64,000 nucleotides of DNA from Sphingomonas mali NBRC 15500 (GTDB lineage Bacteria > Pseudomonadota > Alphaproteobacteria > Sphingomonadales > Sphingomonadaceae). The notes beneath the pieces are model-generated. The model was not told the DNA's origin, searched no databases, and worked only from the letters and a program-made list of their open reading frames with translations. A program made the position numbers and the translations under genes. This document shows, in pieces, positions 28,351-36,572 of the stretch. The DNA lies in contig NZ_BCYX01000002.1 of assembly GCF_001598415.1 (NCBI RefSeq), positions 186,001-250,000 on the forward strand, in the 5' to 3' direction. Every line of letters starts with the position of its first letter. The stretch's first letter is position 1.

Positions 28351-28550
28351 CCCTCGCCCCTGGAAAGGGGAGAGGGATACCGAAGCTTGGCAGCTCGCTG
28401 CCTAGCGTAGGTTGGGAGAGGGGTTGAGCGAGCCGCAGGCTCGCGCCGAGCTGCGCTCGGCACACCCCTCTCCCAGCTCCGACTAGGGCCCGCGCAAAAG
28501 CGCGACCCAAGTCTGCGCAACCCTCTCCCCTCGTCCCGAGGGGCGAGGGA
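28351..28550. repeat. Intergenic mosaic repeat, copy C
   Basis: Fills the gap between hppD and hmgA. It opens with CCCTCGCCCC...GGGGAGAGGG and closes with CCCTCTCCCC...GGGGCGAGGG, so the block is bracketed by similar hairpins. GTCTGCGCAACCCTCTCCC near the right end is shared with copy B. It interrupts what would otherwise be a continuous operon and may modulate read-through into hmgA. Confidence 0.7.
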
Positions 28551-28560
28551 GGAGATGGTG

Positions 28561-29844
28561 ATGACAAACTACCTAACCGGCTTCGGCAACCATTTCGCGA
28601 CCGAGGCGATTCCCGGGGCGCTGCCGGTCGGCCGCAACTCGCCGCAAAAGCCCGCTTTCGGCCTCTACGCCGAACAGCTCAGCGGCACCGCGTTCACCGC
28701 GCCGCGCCATGAGAACCGCCGTACCTGGCTCTATCGCCTGCGCCCCTCGGCCGCGCATCCCGCCTTCACGCGTTACGATGGCGCCAAGCGATTCGCGCCG
28801 GGCCTGAGCAAATCCCCCCTCGCCCCCAATCGCCTGCGCTGGCGGCCGCTCGAAGAAGCGACCGACGCCGACTGGCTCGACAGCCTGACGACGATGGTCG
28901 TCGCCGGCGACGGCCCGCGTACCCAGGCGGGCGTGGCGATGCACCTCTACCACGCCACACGCGACATGACCGACCGCGCCTTCGCCTCGGCCGATGGCGA
29001 GTTGCTGATCCTGCCCGAACAAGGCGCGCTGCTCCTGCTCACGGAAATGGGCCGGATCGATCTGACTCCCGGCCAGGTCGCGGTGATCCCGCGCGGCGTG
29101 CGCTTCCGCGTCGAACTGCCCGGCGGGCCGGCGCGCGGTTATGTCGCCGAAAATCACGGCCAGCCGTTCCGCCTGCCCGATCTCGGCCCGATAGGCTCGA
29201 ATGGCCTCGCCAATCCGCGAGATTTCGAGACACCGATCGCCTGGTTCGAGGACCGCGAAGGCGACTTCGCGCTGATCCAGAAATTCGAGGGCGCCTTATG
29301 GCAAACCCAACTCGGCCGCAGCCCGCTCGATGTCGTCGCCTGGCACGGCAATTACGTGCCCTATCGCTACGACCTGAAGCATTTCAACACGATCGGCACG
29401 GTCAGCTTCGACCATCCCGACCCGTCGATCTTCACCGTCCTGACCTCGCCGAGCGACGTGCCCGGCACCGCCAACGCCGATTTCGTCATCTTCCCGCCGC
29501 GCTGGATGGTCGCCGAGGACACGTTCCGTCCGCCCTGGTTCCATCGCAACACGATGAGCGAGTGCATGGGGCTGCTCTACGGCGCCTATGATGCCAAGGC
29601 CGACGGCTTCCGCCCCGGTGCGATGTCGCTCCACAATCAGATGTCGGGCCACGGCCCCGATCTCGCATCGTGGAAAGGCGCGAGCGAGGCCGAGCTCAAG
29701 CCGCACAAGATCGACGGCACGATGGCGTTCATGATCGAGAGCCGCTGGGTGTTCCACTGCACCGATTACGCCCTGGAAACGAGCGCGCTCGACGAGGATT
29801 ACGATCAGGTGTGGTCGGGATTTCCGAAGGCGGAGTTATCCTGA
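28561..29844 (+). CDS. hmgA: Homogentisate 1,2-dioxygenase
   Basis: Cleaves the homogentisate ring to maleylacetoacetate with O2 and Fe(II). The 427-residue product starts [16 protein letters not shown] and has the family segments [34 protein letters not shown] and [13 protein letters not shown], which supply the His and Glu iron ligands. I prefer the ATG at 28561 because GGAGGAG lies 6 bases before it; the one at 28555 touches the same site. The next two pathway enzymes, maleylacetoacetate isomerase and fumarylacetoacetase, are not in the window. Confidence 0.97.
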   Translation: MTNYLTGFGNHFATEAIPGALPVGRNSPQKPAFGLYAEQLSGTAFTAPRHENRRTWLYRLRPSAAHPAFTRYDGAKRFAPGLSKSPLAPNRLRWRPLEEATDADWLDSLTTMVVAGDGPRTQAGVAMHLYHATRDMTDRAFASADGELLILPEQGALLLLTEMGRIDLTPGQVAVIPRGVRFRVELPGGPARGYVAENHGQPFRLPDLGPIGSNGLANPRDFETPIAWFEDREGDFALIQKFEGALWQTQLGRSPLDVVAWHGNYVPYRYDLKHFNTIGTVSFDHPDPSIFTVLTSPSDVPGTANADFVIFPPRWMVAEDTFRPPWFHRNTMSECMGLLYGAYDAKADGFRPGAMSLHNQMSGHGPDLASWKGASEAELKPHKIDGTMAFMIESRWVFHCTDYALETSALDEDYDQVWSGFPKAELS

Positions 29845-29851
29845 CGGGCCT

Positions 29852-30280
29852 TTAGCCCGGCAATACCGCCATCGCTCGCCAGCTTATCGCGATCAACACC
29901 GCGGCGAGGACCAGTACGCCGATCATCATGGCGATGCTGCGTCGCCCGGTGACGATCAGCCATAAGCCATAGCCGATCGATCCCAGTCCGAACACGAGCA
30001 CCGCCCCGAATACGGTCAGGATCGTCCGTGCCTGCTCTGCGGTGCCGGTGAAGGTGGTGCCGCCCGTCAGATCGCCGGGATGCGCCATCGCCGGGGCGAG
30101 CACGACCCAGAGATAGCTCATCAACCCGACGAGAAAGACGCCGCAGGCAAGCAGCAACCAGCCCATCGCGCGGACCGTGCGCGGCGTCCGCATCTTCCCG
30201 CCGCAATTGGGACAAGGGTCGACTGTTCCCTCGACCTTGGTGCCGCATGACGGCGCAAGACAAGTGCTGACGGCTGGCAT
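29852..30280 (-). CDS. Zinc-ribbon membrane protein, function unknown
   Basis: A 142-residue protein. The N-terminus has two CxxC-like pairs (CLAPSC and CPNC, residues 7-12 and 23-26) that suggest a zinc ribbon, followed by three membrane helices (about residues 39-62, 83-105, 115-135). Such zinc-ribbon plus membrane proteins are common and uncharacterised. It converges on hmgA with only 7 bases between the stops. Confidence 0.7.
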   Translation of the reverse strand: MPAVSTCLAPSCGTKVEGTVDPCPNCGGKMRTPRTVRAMGWLLLACGVFLVGLMSYLWVVLAPAMAHPGDLTGGTTFTGTAEQARTILTVFGAVLVFGLGSIGYGLWLIVTGRRSIAMMIGVLVLAAVLIAISWRAMAVLPG

Positions 30281-30351
30281 CGATTTCCCCTTTTTCGATC
30301 GAGCGACTGGACGATCGCACGAGGGAGCGAGGAGTCAATGCATAGAACGGA

Positions 30352-30753
30352 TTAGCGCTTCTGGCCGCCCCCGTTAGCGGCCGACGCCGCGCGGACCAGC
30401 GCCTTGAACGCTTCCTCGTCGATCGCGTCGCCCTCGCGAAAGTCGATCGCGCGGCGGACATTCCCGTCCAGGCTCGAGTTGAACAATCCCTTCGGATCGT
30501 CGAGCGTCGCGCCCTTGGCAAAGGTGGTCTTGATCGCGTTCTTGTAGCTTTCGCCGGTGCAGATGATCTTGCCATTAACGTACCAGGTCGGCACCCCGCG
30601 CCATTTCCATTCCTCGACGACATCGGGCTCGGCGTCGCGGATCAAGGCACGAATCTGCGCCAGAGTCGCACCGCGCCAGTCGTCCAGCGAAGCGATCCGT
30701 TGATCGATCAGTTCTGACGGCGATTTGGTGTCGGCTTCGGTCGTGGTCATCAT
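30352..30753 (-). CDS. DUF1801 domain-containing protein
   Basis: A 133-residue cytosolic protein with the DUF1801/YdhG-like pattern: LAQIRALIRDAEPDVVEEWKW, VPTWYVNGKIICTGESYKNAIKTTFAKGA. Function of the family is unknown; members often sit beside ArsR-SRPBCC pairs, as here. Two adjacent ATGs at 30753 and 30750 follow a GAAGGAAGA site; the first is used. The frame is open further upstream through the neighbouring gene, which I reject. Confidence 0.8.
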   Translation of the reverse strand: MMTTTEADTKSPSELIDQRIASLDDWRGATLAQIRALIRDAEPDVVEEWKWRGVPTWYVNGKIICTGESYKNAIKTTFAKGATLDDPKGLFNSSLDGNVRRAIDFREGDAIDEEAFKALVRAASAANGGGQKR

Positions 30754-30773
30754 TCTTCCTTCGTCTCGATCGC

Positions 30774-31001
30774 TCAGGCGGCGTCGCGTGCGGGCGACGG
30801 CGTGCGACTCTTCGCCAGATAGGGCAGCGCGAACAAATAGAGGCCGGTTATCATCAACAGAATCAGCGGAAAAAGTGCCGTCAGTCCGACCCATGTCGCC
30901 TGGCGGTTCAGCATGAGCATGACCGTATTGAAGATCACCGCCACCACGAAGACGATCGACGTCCAGCGGTGAAACTGCCGGATACCCGAATTCCCGTTCA
31001 T
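30774..31001 (-). CDS. Small two-helix membrane protein
   Basis: A 75-residue protein with two membrane helices (about residues 13-31 and 36-58) and short hydrophilic ends. It lies between the SRPBCC and DUF1801 genes on the same strand, 20 bases before DUF1801, so it is likely part of the ArsR-led operon. In the 30 bases upstream of its start lies ATGTTCGAACAT, a perfect 12-bp palindrome. No family recognised. Confidence 0.68.
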   Translation of the reverse strand: MNGNSGIRQFHRWTSIVFVVAVIFNTVMLMLNRQATWVGLTALFPLILLMITGLYLFALPYLAKSRTPSPARDAA

Positions 31002-31031
31002 CTCTTCCTCCCTAAATGTTCGAACATGCGA

Positions 31032-31442
31032 TCAGTCGATCCGCGCCACGACTTCGTCCAGATTGGCGAGGAACTTCTGCCAGCCGAATTTGGCGCCGGC
31101 GAAGGCCTGCTGCTGATCGGGGCGGAAGCCGGCCTGCTCCATGCGCACATGCGTGCCGGTGGCCGAGGGCGTCAGCGTCCAGGTGACCACGCTCTCCAGC
31201 CCCATCGCGTCCCAGCTATAAGCGAGCGCCCGCTGCGGCTCGATCTCGAGCACCTTGCAATCGACCGATCCCCAATCGCCGGTAAGCGTGAAGCGATGGT
31301 CGACCGTCGGCACGAAATCGTTCTTCATCAGCCATTCCGCGATCAGATGCGGCTGGGTCAGCGCGCGCCAGATCTTGTCCGGAGCATGCGCGAAGTCGCG
31401 CTCGATCACGACGGAACGCGTTTCGGTCGATGTCATAGTCAT
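31032..31442 (-). CDS. SRPBCC (AHSA1-like) domain protein
   Basis: A 136-residue START/AHSA1-type protein with a hydrophobic ligand pocket. The diagnostic start is VVIERDFAHAPDKIWRALTQPHLIAEWLM, followed by GSVDCKVLEIEPQRALAYSWD and WTLTPSATGTHVRMEQAG. Members bind small hydrophobic molecules or assist chaperones; the ligand here is unknown. Its start overlaps the ArsR stop by 4 bases (ATGA), so regulator and SRPBCC protein are coupled, a widespread pairing. Confidence 0.87.
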   Translation of the reverse strand: MTMTSTETRSVVIERDFAHAPDKIWRALTQPHLIAEWLMKNDFVPTVDHRFTLTGDWGSVDCKVLEIEPQRALAYSWDAMGLESVVTWTLTPSATGTHVRMEQAGFRPDQQQAFAGAKFGWQKFLANLDEVVARID

Positions 31443-31762
31443 TGGTCCATCCTCTTGAGCAAATCATCGAGATCGTCGAACCGGCTTTCCCAGAATTCGG
31501 TCATCTGGCTGGTCCAGTCGAGCAATGGCGCGAGCGCCTGCCGCCGCGCGGTATAATGGGTCTGGCGCCCCTCGTGCCGATCGAGCACGAGGCCGGCTTT
31601 TTTCAGCACGCCGAGATGTTTCGATACCGCTGGCTGCGAGACGCCAGCCGCCGCAGTCAGTCCGCCGACCGTCTGCTCGCCACCACGGCACAGGCGCTCG
31701 AAAATCCCACGTCGCGTCGGATCCGCCAAGGCGCTGAAAATGATGTCATGTGGGGTCGGCAT
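31439..31762 (-). CDS. ArsR family transcriptional regulator
   Basis: A 107-residue winged-helix repressor from the ATG at 31762; a GTG 15 bases upstream (31777) would add five residues, and neither has a good ribosome site. The core reads DIIFSALADPTRRGIFERL, then the recognition helix AAGVSQPAVSKHLGVLKKAGLV and the wing RHEGRQTHYTA. The cysteine pair of metal-sensing ArsR proteins is absent, so it is probably not a metal sensor. It heads an operon with SRPBCC, the two-helix membrane gene and DUF1801. Confidence 0.87.
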   Translation of the reverse strand: MPTPHDIIFSALADPTRRGIFERLCRGGEQTVGGLTAAAGVSQPAVSKHLGVLKKAGLVLDRHEGRQTHYTARRQALAPLLDWTSQMTEFWESRFDDLDDLLKRMDQ

Positions 31763-31781
31763 GAACGTATAACTCACGGGC

Positions 31782-31798
31782 TATGGATCTAACCCATA
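31782..31798. promoter_or_regulatory. Candidate operator upstream of the ArsR operon
   Basis: TATGG-N7-CCATA is a perfect 5-bp inverted repeat spanning 17 bases, 20 bases before the ArsR ATG at 31762, in a locally A/T-rich stretch containing TTATA elements. ArsR repressors usually control their own promoter through such sites. Short arms make chance possible. Confidence 0.3.
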
Positions 31799-31818
31799 AC
31801 CACGCAGTTATATATCGG

Positions 31819-32892
31819 TCAAGTAGCGATACGCAGCCGACCGCGCGCCCTTAGCAGCGCGCCCACAATGCACGCGGCGAACAACGCGCCCTCCACGCCC
31901 CCGGTCACGAGTTGGGTGACCAACCCGAAGTCCTGATCGCCCACCAGCGTGCCCATCTGACCAAGCCGCAGATGCGAGCCGGGAAAGGTTCGCGCCAGCA
32001 AGTCGAGGCTGCCGCCCATCAACCTCCCACCCGACAGCGTTACCAATACGCCACCCACCGCTCCGACCAGGCCGGCGATAGCGACCCTGCGCCGCGCTGA
32101 AGCCGATCGCGATCGAGCTGCCAGCCATGCGCCGAGTCCCACCGCGCCACCGAGCAATAGTCCTTCTGGCGCACCGGTAATGCCGCCCGGCGATCGGCCA
32201 AGCAGCAAGCTGAACGCATCAAGGCCAAGCAGCTTGACGATTCCGCCGATCGCCATGCCGCCAAGCGCGCCGCCAACGATGGCCCACCAACCGCGCCGGG
32301 CAAAACTGGCCGCGGCAATCCCGAAGCTCACGCCGGCACCGCCGACCAGGGCCACCACGACCGTCAGCCACAGCAGAACGAACAGCACCGACGCCCCGCC
32401 CCCGGACGCTGGCGGCTGCGACGCGGCGACAAAGCCGTAGAACAGTCCGCCGATAGCACCGGCGATGCCCGCGCCGATCGTTCCCGCGCCGCCGAGCAAC
32501 ATGACATCGCGCCAGGAATAGGATGGGACTGGCAGTGTCAGAGTCGCCGCGGTCGGCTCGGTACTCTCCGGCGGGATACAGTCGACCGGTGCGACGAAGC
32601 GATAGCCGTGCTTGGGGACCGTTTCGATGAACCGCGGATTGGCCGCGTCGTCGCCGAGTTGCCGCCGCAGCGTCTTGATGCATTGGGTCAAGGCTTCGTC
32701 GGTGATCGGCACGCCGCGCCACACCTCATCCAGAAAGCGATCCTTGGTGACGAGCTTGCCGCTTTCCCGCAGCAACAGGACGAGCGCATCGAAATAGCGT
32801 GCGTTGAGCTCGACCACGGCGCCGTCGCGCATCAACCGGCGCTGGGCCGGGTCGAGCACGAAACCGTCGAAGCGAAAGCTGCCGGACGCCAT
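31819..32892 (-). CDS. Membrane-tethered winged-helix (OmpR/CadC-type) transcriptional regulator
   Basis: A 357-residue one-component regulator. The N-terminal domain (about 5-100) is an OmpR/PhoB-type winged helix: FVLDPAQRRLMRDG, LNARYFDALVLLLRESGKLVTKDRFLDEVWRG, ITQCIKTLRRQLGD-like and GYRFVAPV. A Pro/Thr linker leads to a C-terminal half of six or so Gly/Ala-rich membrane helices. This is not the periplasmic sensor seen in CadC or ToxR, so the signal is probably sensed in the membrane. No obvious target; the divergent membrane gene at 32979 is a candidate. Confidence 0.83.
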   Translation of the reverse strand: MASGSFRFDGFVLDPAQRRLMRDGAVVELNARYFDALVLLLRESGKLVTKDRFLDEVWRGVPITDEALTQCIKTLRRQLGDDAANPRFIETVPKHGYRFVAPVDCIPPESTEPTAATLTLPVPSYSWRDVMLLGGAGTIGAGIAGAIGGLFYGFVAASQPPASGGGASVLFVLLWLTVVVALVGGAGVSFGIAAASFARRGWWAIVGGALGGMAIGGIVKLLGLDAFSLLLGRSPGGITGAPEGLLLGGAVGLGAWLAARSRSASARRRVAIAGLVGAVGGVLVTLSGGRLMGGSLDLLARTFPGSHLRLGQMGTLVGDQDFGLVTQLVTGGVEGALFAACIVGALLRARGRLRIAT

Positions 32893-32978
32893 TTTTCAGC
32901 GAAACCTCAGGAGTTGCTCATGCCGCTCACCGGCGAGTCCGTCAGGATGACGCTTTATTCAAGCATGGAGGCGACGCG

Positions 32979-33536
32979 ATGGCAAAGGTGATTGAGCGGG
33001 GACATGGACCGAACCCGTGGAGAGTCGCGGGTTGGAGTCTTGCCGCGCTGCTGCTGCTGTTGCCGCTGGTGGCGATGCAGTTCACGCGCGAAGTGAACTG
33101 GACAATGTTCGACTTCGCGTTTGCGGCGGTGATGATCGGCGCCGTCGGCATCGCGTTCGAGGTGACGGTAAGGGCGACGCGCAACAATGCCTATCGCGGC
33201 GCGCTGGCGATCGCCTTGGCCGCCGCGTTCCTGCTCATCTGGATCAACGGCGCGGTCGGCATCATCGGGGACGAGGATAACCCGCTCAACCTGCTCTATA
33301 TCGGCGTCATCGCCATCGCCTTCGGCGGCATGGCCTGGACGCGCTTCCGGGCGAGAGGCGCGTCGCGCGCGATGACGGCGGCGGCGATCGCGAATGCCGC
33401 GGTCGGCATCGTCGCGGTCGTGGCGGGCCGCAACGAACCGCCCGGCATTGTCGGGTTGATCGGGCTGAACGGCTTCTTCGTCCTGCTGTTCCTGGGTGCA
33501 GCGCGGTTGTTCGGCATAGCGGCGGAGAAGCCATGA
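32979..33536 (+). CDS. Multi-helix membrane protein, function unknown
   Basis: A 185-residue protein with about five membrane helices: AGWSLAALLLLLPLVAM, FDFAFAAVMIGAVGIAFEV, GALAIALAAAFLLIWING, LYIGVIAIAFGGMAW and IVGLIGLNGFFVLLFLGAA. GGAGG precedes the ATG at good spacing. It is divergent from the membrane-tethered regulator with about 85 bases between starts, suggesting it could be its target. Family not recognised. Confidence 0.72.
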   Translation: MAKVIERGHGPNPWRVAGWSLAALLLLLPLVAMQFTREVNWTMFDFAFAAVMIGAVGIAFEVTVRATRNNAYRGALAIALAAAFLLIWINGAVGIIGDEDNPLNLLYIGVIAIAFGGMAWTRFRARGASRAMTAAAIANAAVGIVAVVAGRNEPPGIVGLIGLNGFFVLLFLGAARLFGIAAEKP

Positions 33537-33610
33537 TTGCGTGCCGGCACCCACCGCACTGTTCAGGAAAACACGTTTCCGTCACGGTGAGGGCATCTTA
33601 GCCAGCGCTC

Positions 33611-33802
33611 ATGTTTGAATGGGTGCTAATCTCGATGGTGCTGCTGGTAGTCAGCACCGTCTATTGCGCTCGGAACATGATCGCTGACTTCAGGAACATG
33701 AAGGCGTCCGCTGGCATATGGGGTGCAGTGGCACTCGCCGGCACACTGTCGCCTCTAACGCTCGGAGTTACCGTGTTTTTGTTATCAATGTACTACCACT
33801 AG
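33611..33802 (+). CDS. Small membrane protein, function unknown
   Basis: A 63-residue product with two hydrophobic segments (FEWVLISMVLLVVSTVY and IWGAVALAGTLSPLTLGVTVFLL) separated by a charged loop MIADFRNMK. Base composition is less G+C rich than its neighbours. It follows the membrane gene at 32979 by 74 bases. No clear ribosome site is seen, so I hold it as probable only. Confidence 0.5.
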   Translation: MFEWVLISMVLLVVSTVYCARNMIADFRNMKASAGIWGAVALAGTLSPLTLGVTVFLLSMYYH

Positions 33803-33893
33803 CGAGGGAGCCTCCGCGCGCACCTTCGCGGCAAGAGCGTCACTTCCAACGGTTCTCCCTTGAGGACGCACCGTAATCGGGCAAAGTGGGGCG

Positions 33894-35351
33894 ATGAAGT
33901 TCACTGAATATGCGGCCCATGATGCCGTCGGCCTGGCGGAGCTGATCCGGCATGGCGAGGTCTCGCCACTCGAGGTCGTGGACGCCGCGATCGAGGGCAT
34001 CGAGCAGTACGATGGCGAGATCAACGCCGTCGTCTACCGCGCATTCGATGAGGCGCGGGCGGCGGCTGCCGGGCCGTTGCCGGAAGGTCCGTTCACGGGT
34101 GTTCCATTCCTGGTGAAAGATTTGCTGCTGCAGGTGGAGGGTTGGCCGCGTACGTCGGGCAGCCGCTATGCCGCAAACGCGGGCCTCACGGACGCTGAAG
34201 ACAGTGGCCTGATGCGCCGCTACCGGGCGAGCGGGGTCGTCCCCCTGGGAAAGACCAACCTTTCGGAGTTCGGAATCGCCGGCACAACCGAAGGGGCGCT
34301 GTTCGGGCCGTGTCGAAACCCATGGAACCTCGGACACATCGTCGGCGGATCGTCGGGCGGTTCGGCGGCAGCGGTGGCGTGCGGCATGGTGCCGATGGCG
34401 CATGGCGGCGATGGCCTTGGCTCGATCCGGATTCCCGCATCCTGCTGCGGCCTGGTCGGGCTGAAGGTGACGCGCGACCGCAACCCGGATCTGCCCGACG
34501 GCTACGATTTCGCGCAAGGCAATGTCGTCGAGCACGTGATCACCCGCACTGTCCGCGATACCGCGGTGATGCTCGACGTGACCGGCAATCCGGAGCCGGG
34601 GTCACCCTATGCCATCCCGCCGAAGGAACGGTCCTATACGGACGAAGTCGGGCGCGATCCGGGACGGCTCCGCATCGCGTGGTCGGGCGGGACGCCGCTC
34701 GGGCGCGCGATTCATCCCGACGTGCAAGCAGTGCTCGAGGATATTGCGCGATTGCTTGACGGGCTCGGCCATCACGTGGAGGAGCGCGCGCTCGGCACCA
34801 ATACGCTGAGCGACTATGTCGCCAATCTACCGCTTGCCGGAGCGAATTTCGCTGCCGGCATGAAGCGGATGGTCGAGGCGATTGGGCGCGAGCCGGCGGC
34901 GGACGAGCTGGAACCGCTGACCTGGGCAGTGCTCAACGGCGCGCGCTCGGTATCGGGTGTCGACGCGCTCTACAGCGCGCAGGAACGCCGGATGCGAGCC
35001 CGAGCGACGCTTCGCTTTTTCGAGGATTGGGATGTGTTCCTATGCCCGGTGATGGGAACCCCACCGCCCAGGATCGGCTATCTCGATCCGATCAACGTGT
35101 CGGCGGCAGATATCCAGACGCGAAATGGCGAGGTCTATCCCTTCGCCGCCCCGTTCAACTTCACCGGTCAGCCGTCAATTTCGCTGCCGCTCGGTCAATC
35201 GCGTGAGGGTTTGCCGATCGGAATGATGTTCTCGGCGCGCTACGCCGACGAAGCGACACTGATCCGCCTCGCAGCCCAGCTCGAACAAGCCTGCCCCTGG
35301 CATGATCAACGACCGAAGCTCGACGGGTGGGTGAACGATCCGCAAACTTGA
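33894..35351 (+). CDS. Amidase (amidase-signature family)
   Basis: A 485-residue amidase-signature hydrolase. The Ser-cisSer-Lys triad is visible: Lys in VPFLVKDLLLQ, and the Ser-rich motif IVGGSSGGSAAAVACGM with GDGLGSIRIPASCCG, where the cis-Ser and nucleophile Ser lie. Members hydrolyse a wide range of amides. It is not GatA: the surrounding motifs (GSRYAANAGLTDAEDSGLMRRYRASG) fit the catabolic 6-aminohexanoate/peptide amide group better, and gatB is elsewhere. The substrate is unknown. It stands as a single gene. Confidence 0.9.
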   Translation: MKFTEYAAHDAVGLAELIRHGEVSPLEVVDAAIEGIEQYDGEINAVVYRAFDEARAAAAGPLPEGPFTGVPFLVKDLLLQVEGWPRTSGSRYAANAGLTDAEDSGLMRRYRASGVVPLGKTNLSEFGIAGTTEGALFGPCRNPWNLGHIVGGSSGGSAAAVACGMVPMAHGGDGLGSIRIPASCCGLVGLKVTRDRNPDLPDGYDFAQGNVVEHVITRTVRDTAVMLDVTGNPEPGSPYAIPPKERSYTDEVGRDPGRLRIAWSGGTPLGRAIHPDVQAVLEDIARLLDGLGHHVEERALGTNTLSDYVANLPLAGANFAAGMKRMVEAIGREPAADELEPLTWAVLNGARSVSGVDALYSAQERRMRARATLRFFEDWDVFLCPVMGTPPPRIGYLDPINVSAADIQTRNGEVYPFAAPFNFTGQPSISLPLGQSREGLPIGMMFSARYADEATLIRLAAQLEQACPWHDQRPKLDGWVNDPQT

Positions 35352-35389
35352 CCGCCCATTCTCAGGAGCGCCGTTTATAGGTCGGCGAG

Positions 35390-35734
35390 CTAATCCTCGA
35401 TCAGCTTCATCAGCCGTCGTTCGATCGGCGCCAGCACCGGGCCGAGTTCATGGCCGCGTTTCACTACTTGGCCGTGTTCGGCGATCAGCGCCCACATGCC
35501 CTGGCGGTTGCGCAAATCGGGGCGCTTCTCGATTCTGAATTCGGGGCGCTCGGCGGTGCGGCGGAACGCGGCGAACACCGCGGCCGCTTGGCCGAGCTCG
35601 ATCGCATAATCACGCCAATGCCCGGCGGCGACCATGCGGCCGTACAGATCGAGGATGCGCGTGAGCTCGATCCGCTCGAAGCCGATCTGGCTGGGCCGAT
35701 GCCCGGACGAAGGAAACGGAGTGACCGTTCCCAT
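35390..35734 (-). CDS. DUF2794 family protein
   Basis: A 114-residue protein typical of alphaproteobacteria: FERIELTRILDLYGRMVAAGHWRDYAIELG, FAAFRRTAERPEFRIEKRPDLRNRQGMWALI. Function is unknown. It begins within the stop of the serine acetyltransferase gene (TGATG overlap), and the two are likely one operon. The conserved aromatic and charged residues suggest a cytosolic fold with no catalytic motif evident. Confidence 0.85.
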   Translation of the reverse strand: MGTVTPFPSSGHRPSQIGFERIELTRILDLYGRMVAAGHWRDYAIELGQAAAVFAAFRRTAERPEFRIEKRPDLRNRQGMWALIAEHGQVVKRGHELGPVLAPIERRLMKLIED

Positions 35735-36414
35735 CAGGCGCGATCACGCTCCGGGGTTTCGTGTTCGGCGAGCAACGCGTCGAGCCGCTTGCGCAATGTC
35801 TCGATCTCGCAACGAAGCAACTCGACCTTTTGCGTCTGCGGATCGAACATCTCACTGCAGGGCGTGCCGTAAGCGAGGAACGGCTTTTCGCCCTTCCCTT
35901 CGACCATCGTCGGTCGCGCCGGGATGCCGACCATCACCGCGCCTTCGGGCACGTCGCGCGTGACGACCGCATTGGCGCCGATCCGCGCACCGACTCCGAC
36001 CGTTACCGGCCCGAGCACCTGGGCGCCCGATCCGATGATGACATTGTCCTGGATCGTCGGGTGGCGCTTGCCGGCGACGCCGTCGGCCGGATTAGTCCCG
36101 CCAAGCGTGACGCATTGATAGATCGTGACATTGTCGCCGATCACCGCGGTCTCGCCGATCACGGTAAAGCCATGGTCGATGAAGAAGAACTTCCCGATCG
36201 TGGCCCCTGGATGGATGTCGATCGCGGTGAAGAAGCGCGCGATATGGTTCACCCATCGCGCCAGGAAAAACAGCCGCGCATTGTACAAAGCATGCGCGAT
36301 GCGATGATAGCCGAGCGCCCAGACGCCCGGATAAAGCAGGATTTCCATGTTCGACCGTGGCGCTGGGTCGCGCGCCCGAATCGAGTCGAGATAAGCCTTG
36401 AGGCCAGCAAGCAT
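35734..36414 (-). CDS. Serine O-acetyltransferase, EpsC type
   Basis: Acetylates L-serine to O-acetylserine, the first step of cysteine synthesis. The 226-residue product has the left-handed beta-helix with hexapeptide repeats: IDIHPGATIGKFFFIDHGFTVIGE, then TIYQCVTLGGTNPA, VIIGSGAQVLGPVTVG and GANAVVTRDVPEGAV. The short N-terminal part is that of the EpsC subgroup, not the longer CysE. The ATG at 36414 fits the family start and follows AGGGGA. A C-terminal helix (VELLRCEIETLRKRLDALL) may be a coiled coil. DUF2794 is coupled downstream. Confidence 0.92.
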   Translation of the reverse strand: MLAGLKAYLDSIRARDPAPRSNMEILLYPGVWALGYHRIAHALYNARLFFLARWVNHIARFFTAIDIHPGATIGKFFFIDHGFTVIGETAVIGDNVTIYQCVTLGGTNPADGVAGKRHPTIQDNVIIGSGAQVLGPVTVGVGARIGANAVVTRDVPEGAVMVGIPARPTMVEGKGEKPFLAYGTPCSEMFDPQTQKVELLRCEIETLRKRLDALLAEHETPERDRA

Positions 36415-36572
36415 TGGCGCGTCCCCTTCGCCGATTTCGACATATCTAGGACGCCATGCTGCCGATTTCCATAACCGCCCTGTCGCAACTTTGCCGGAGA
36501 AAAGCCCATCTTTGTTGTAGGAATTAAGCCCGCGCGTCATGCAATGGACGGGATCACGGGGAGTTTGCGCTG

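Noticed and set aside
33894..35351. Amidase as gatA
   Set aside because: Not adjacent to gatB or gatC and its motifs fit catabolic amidases better.
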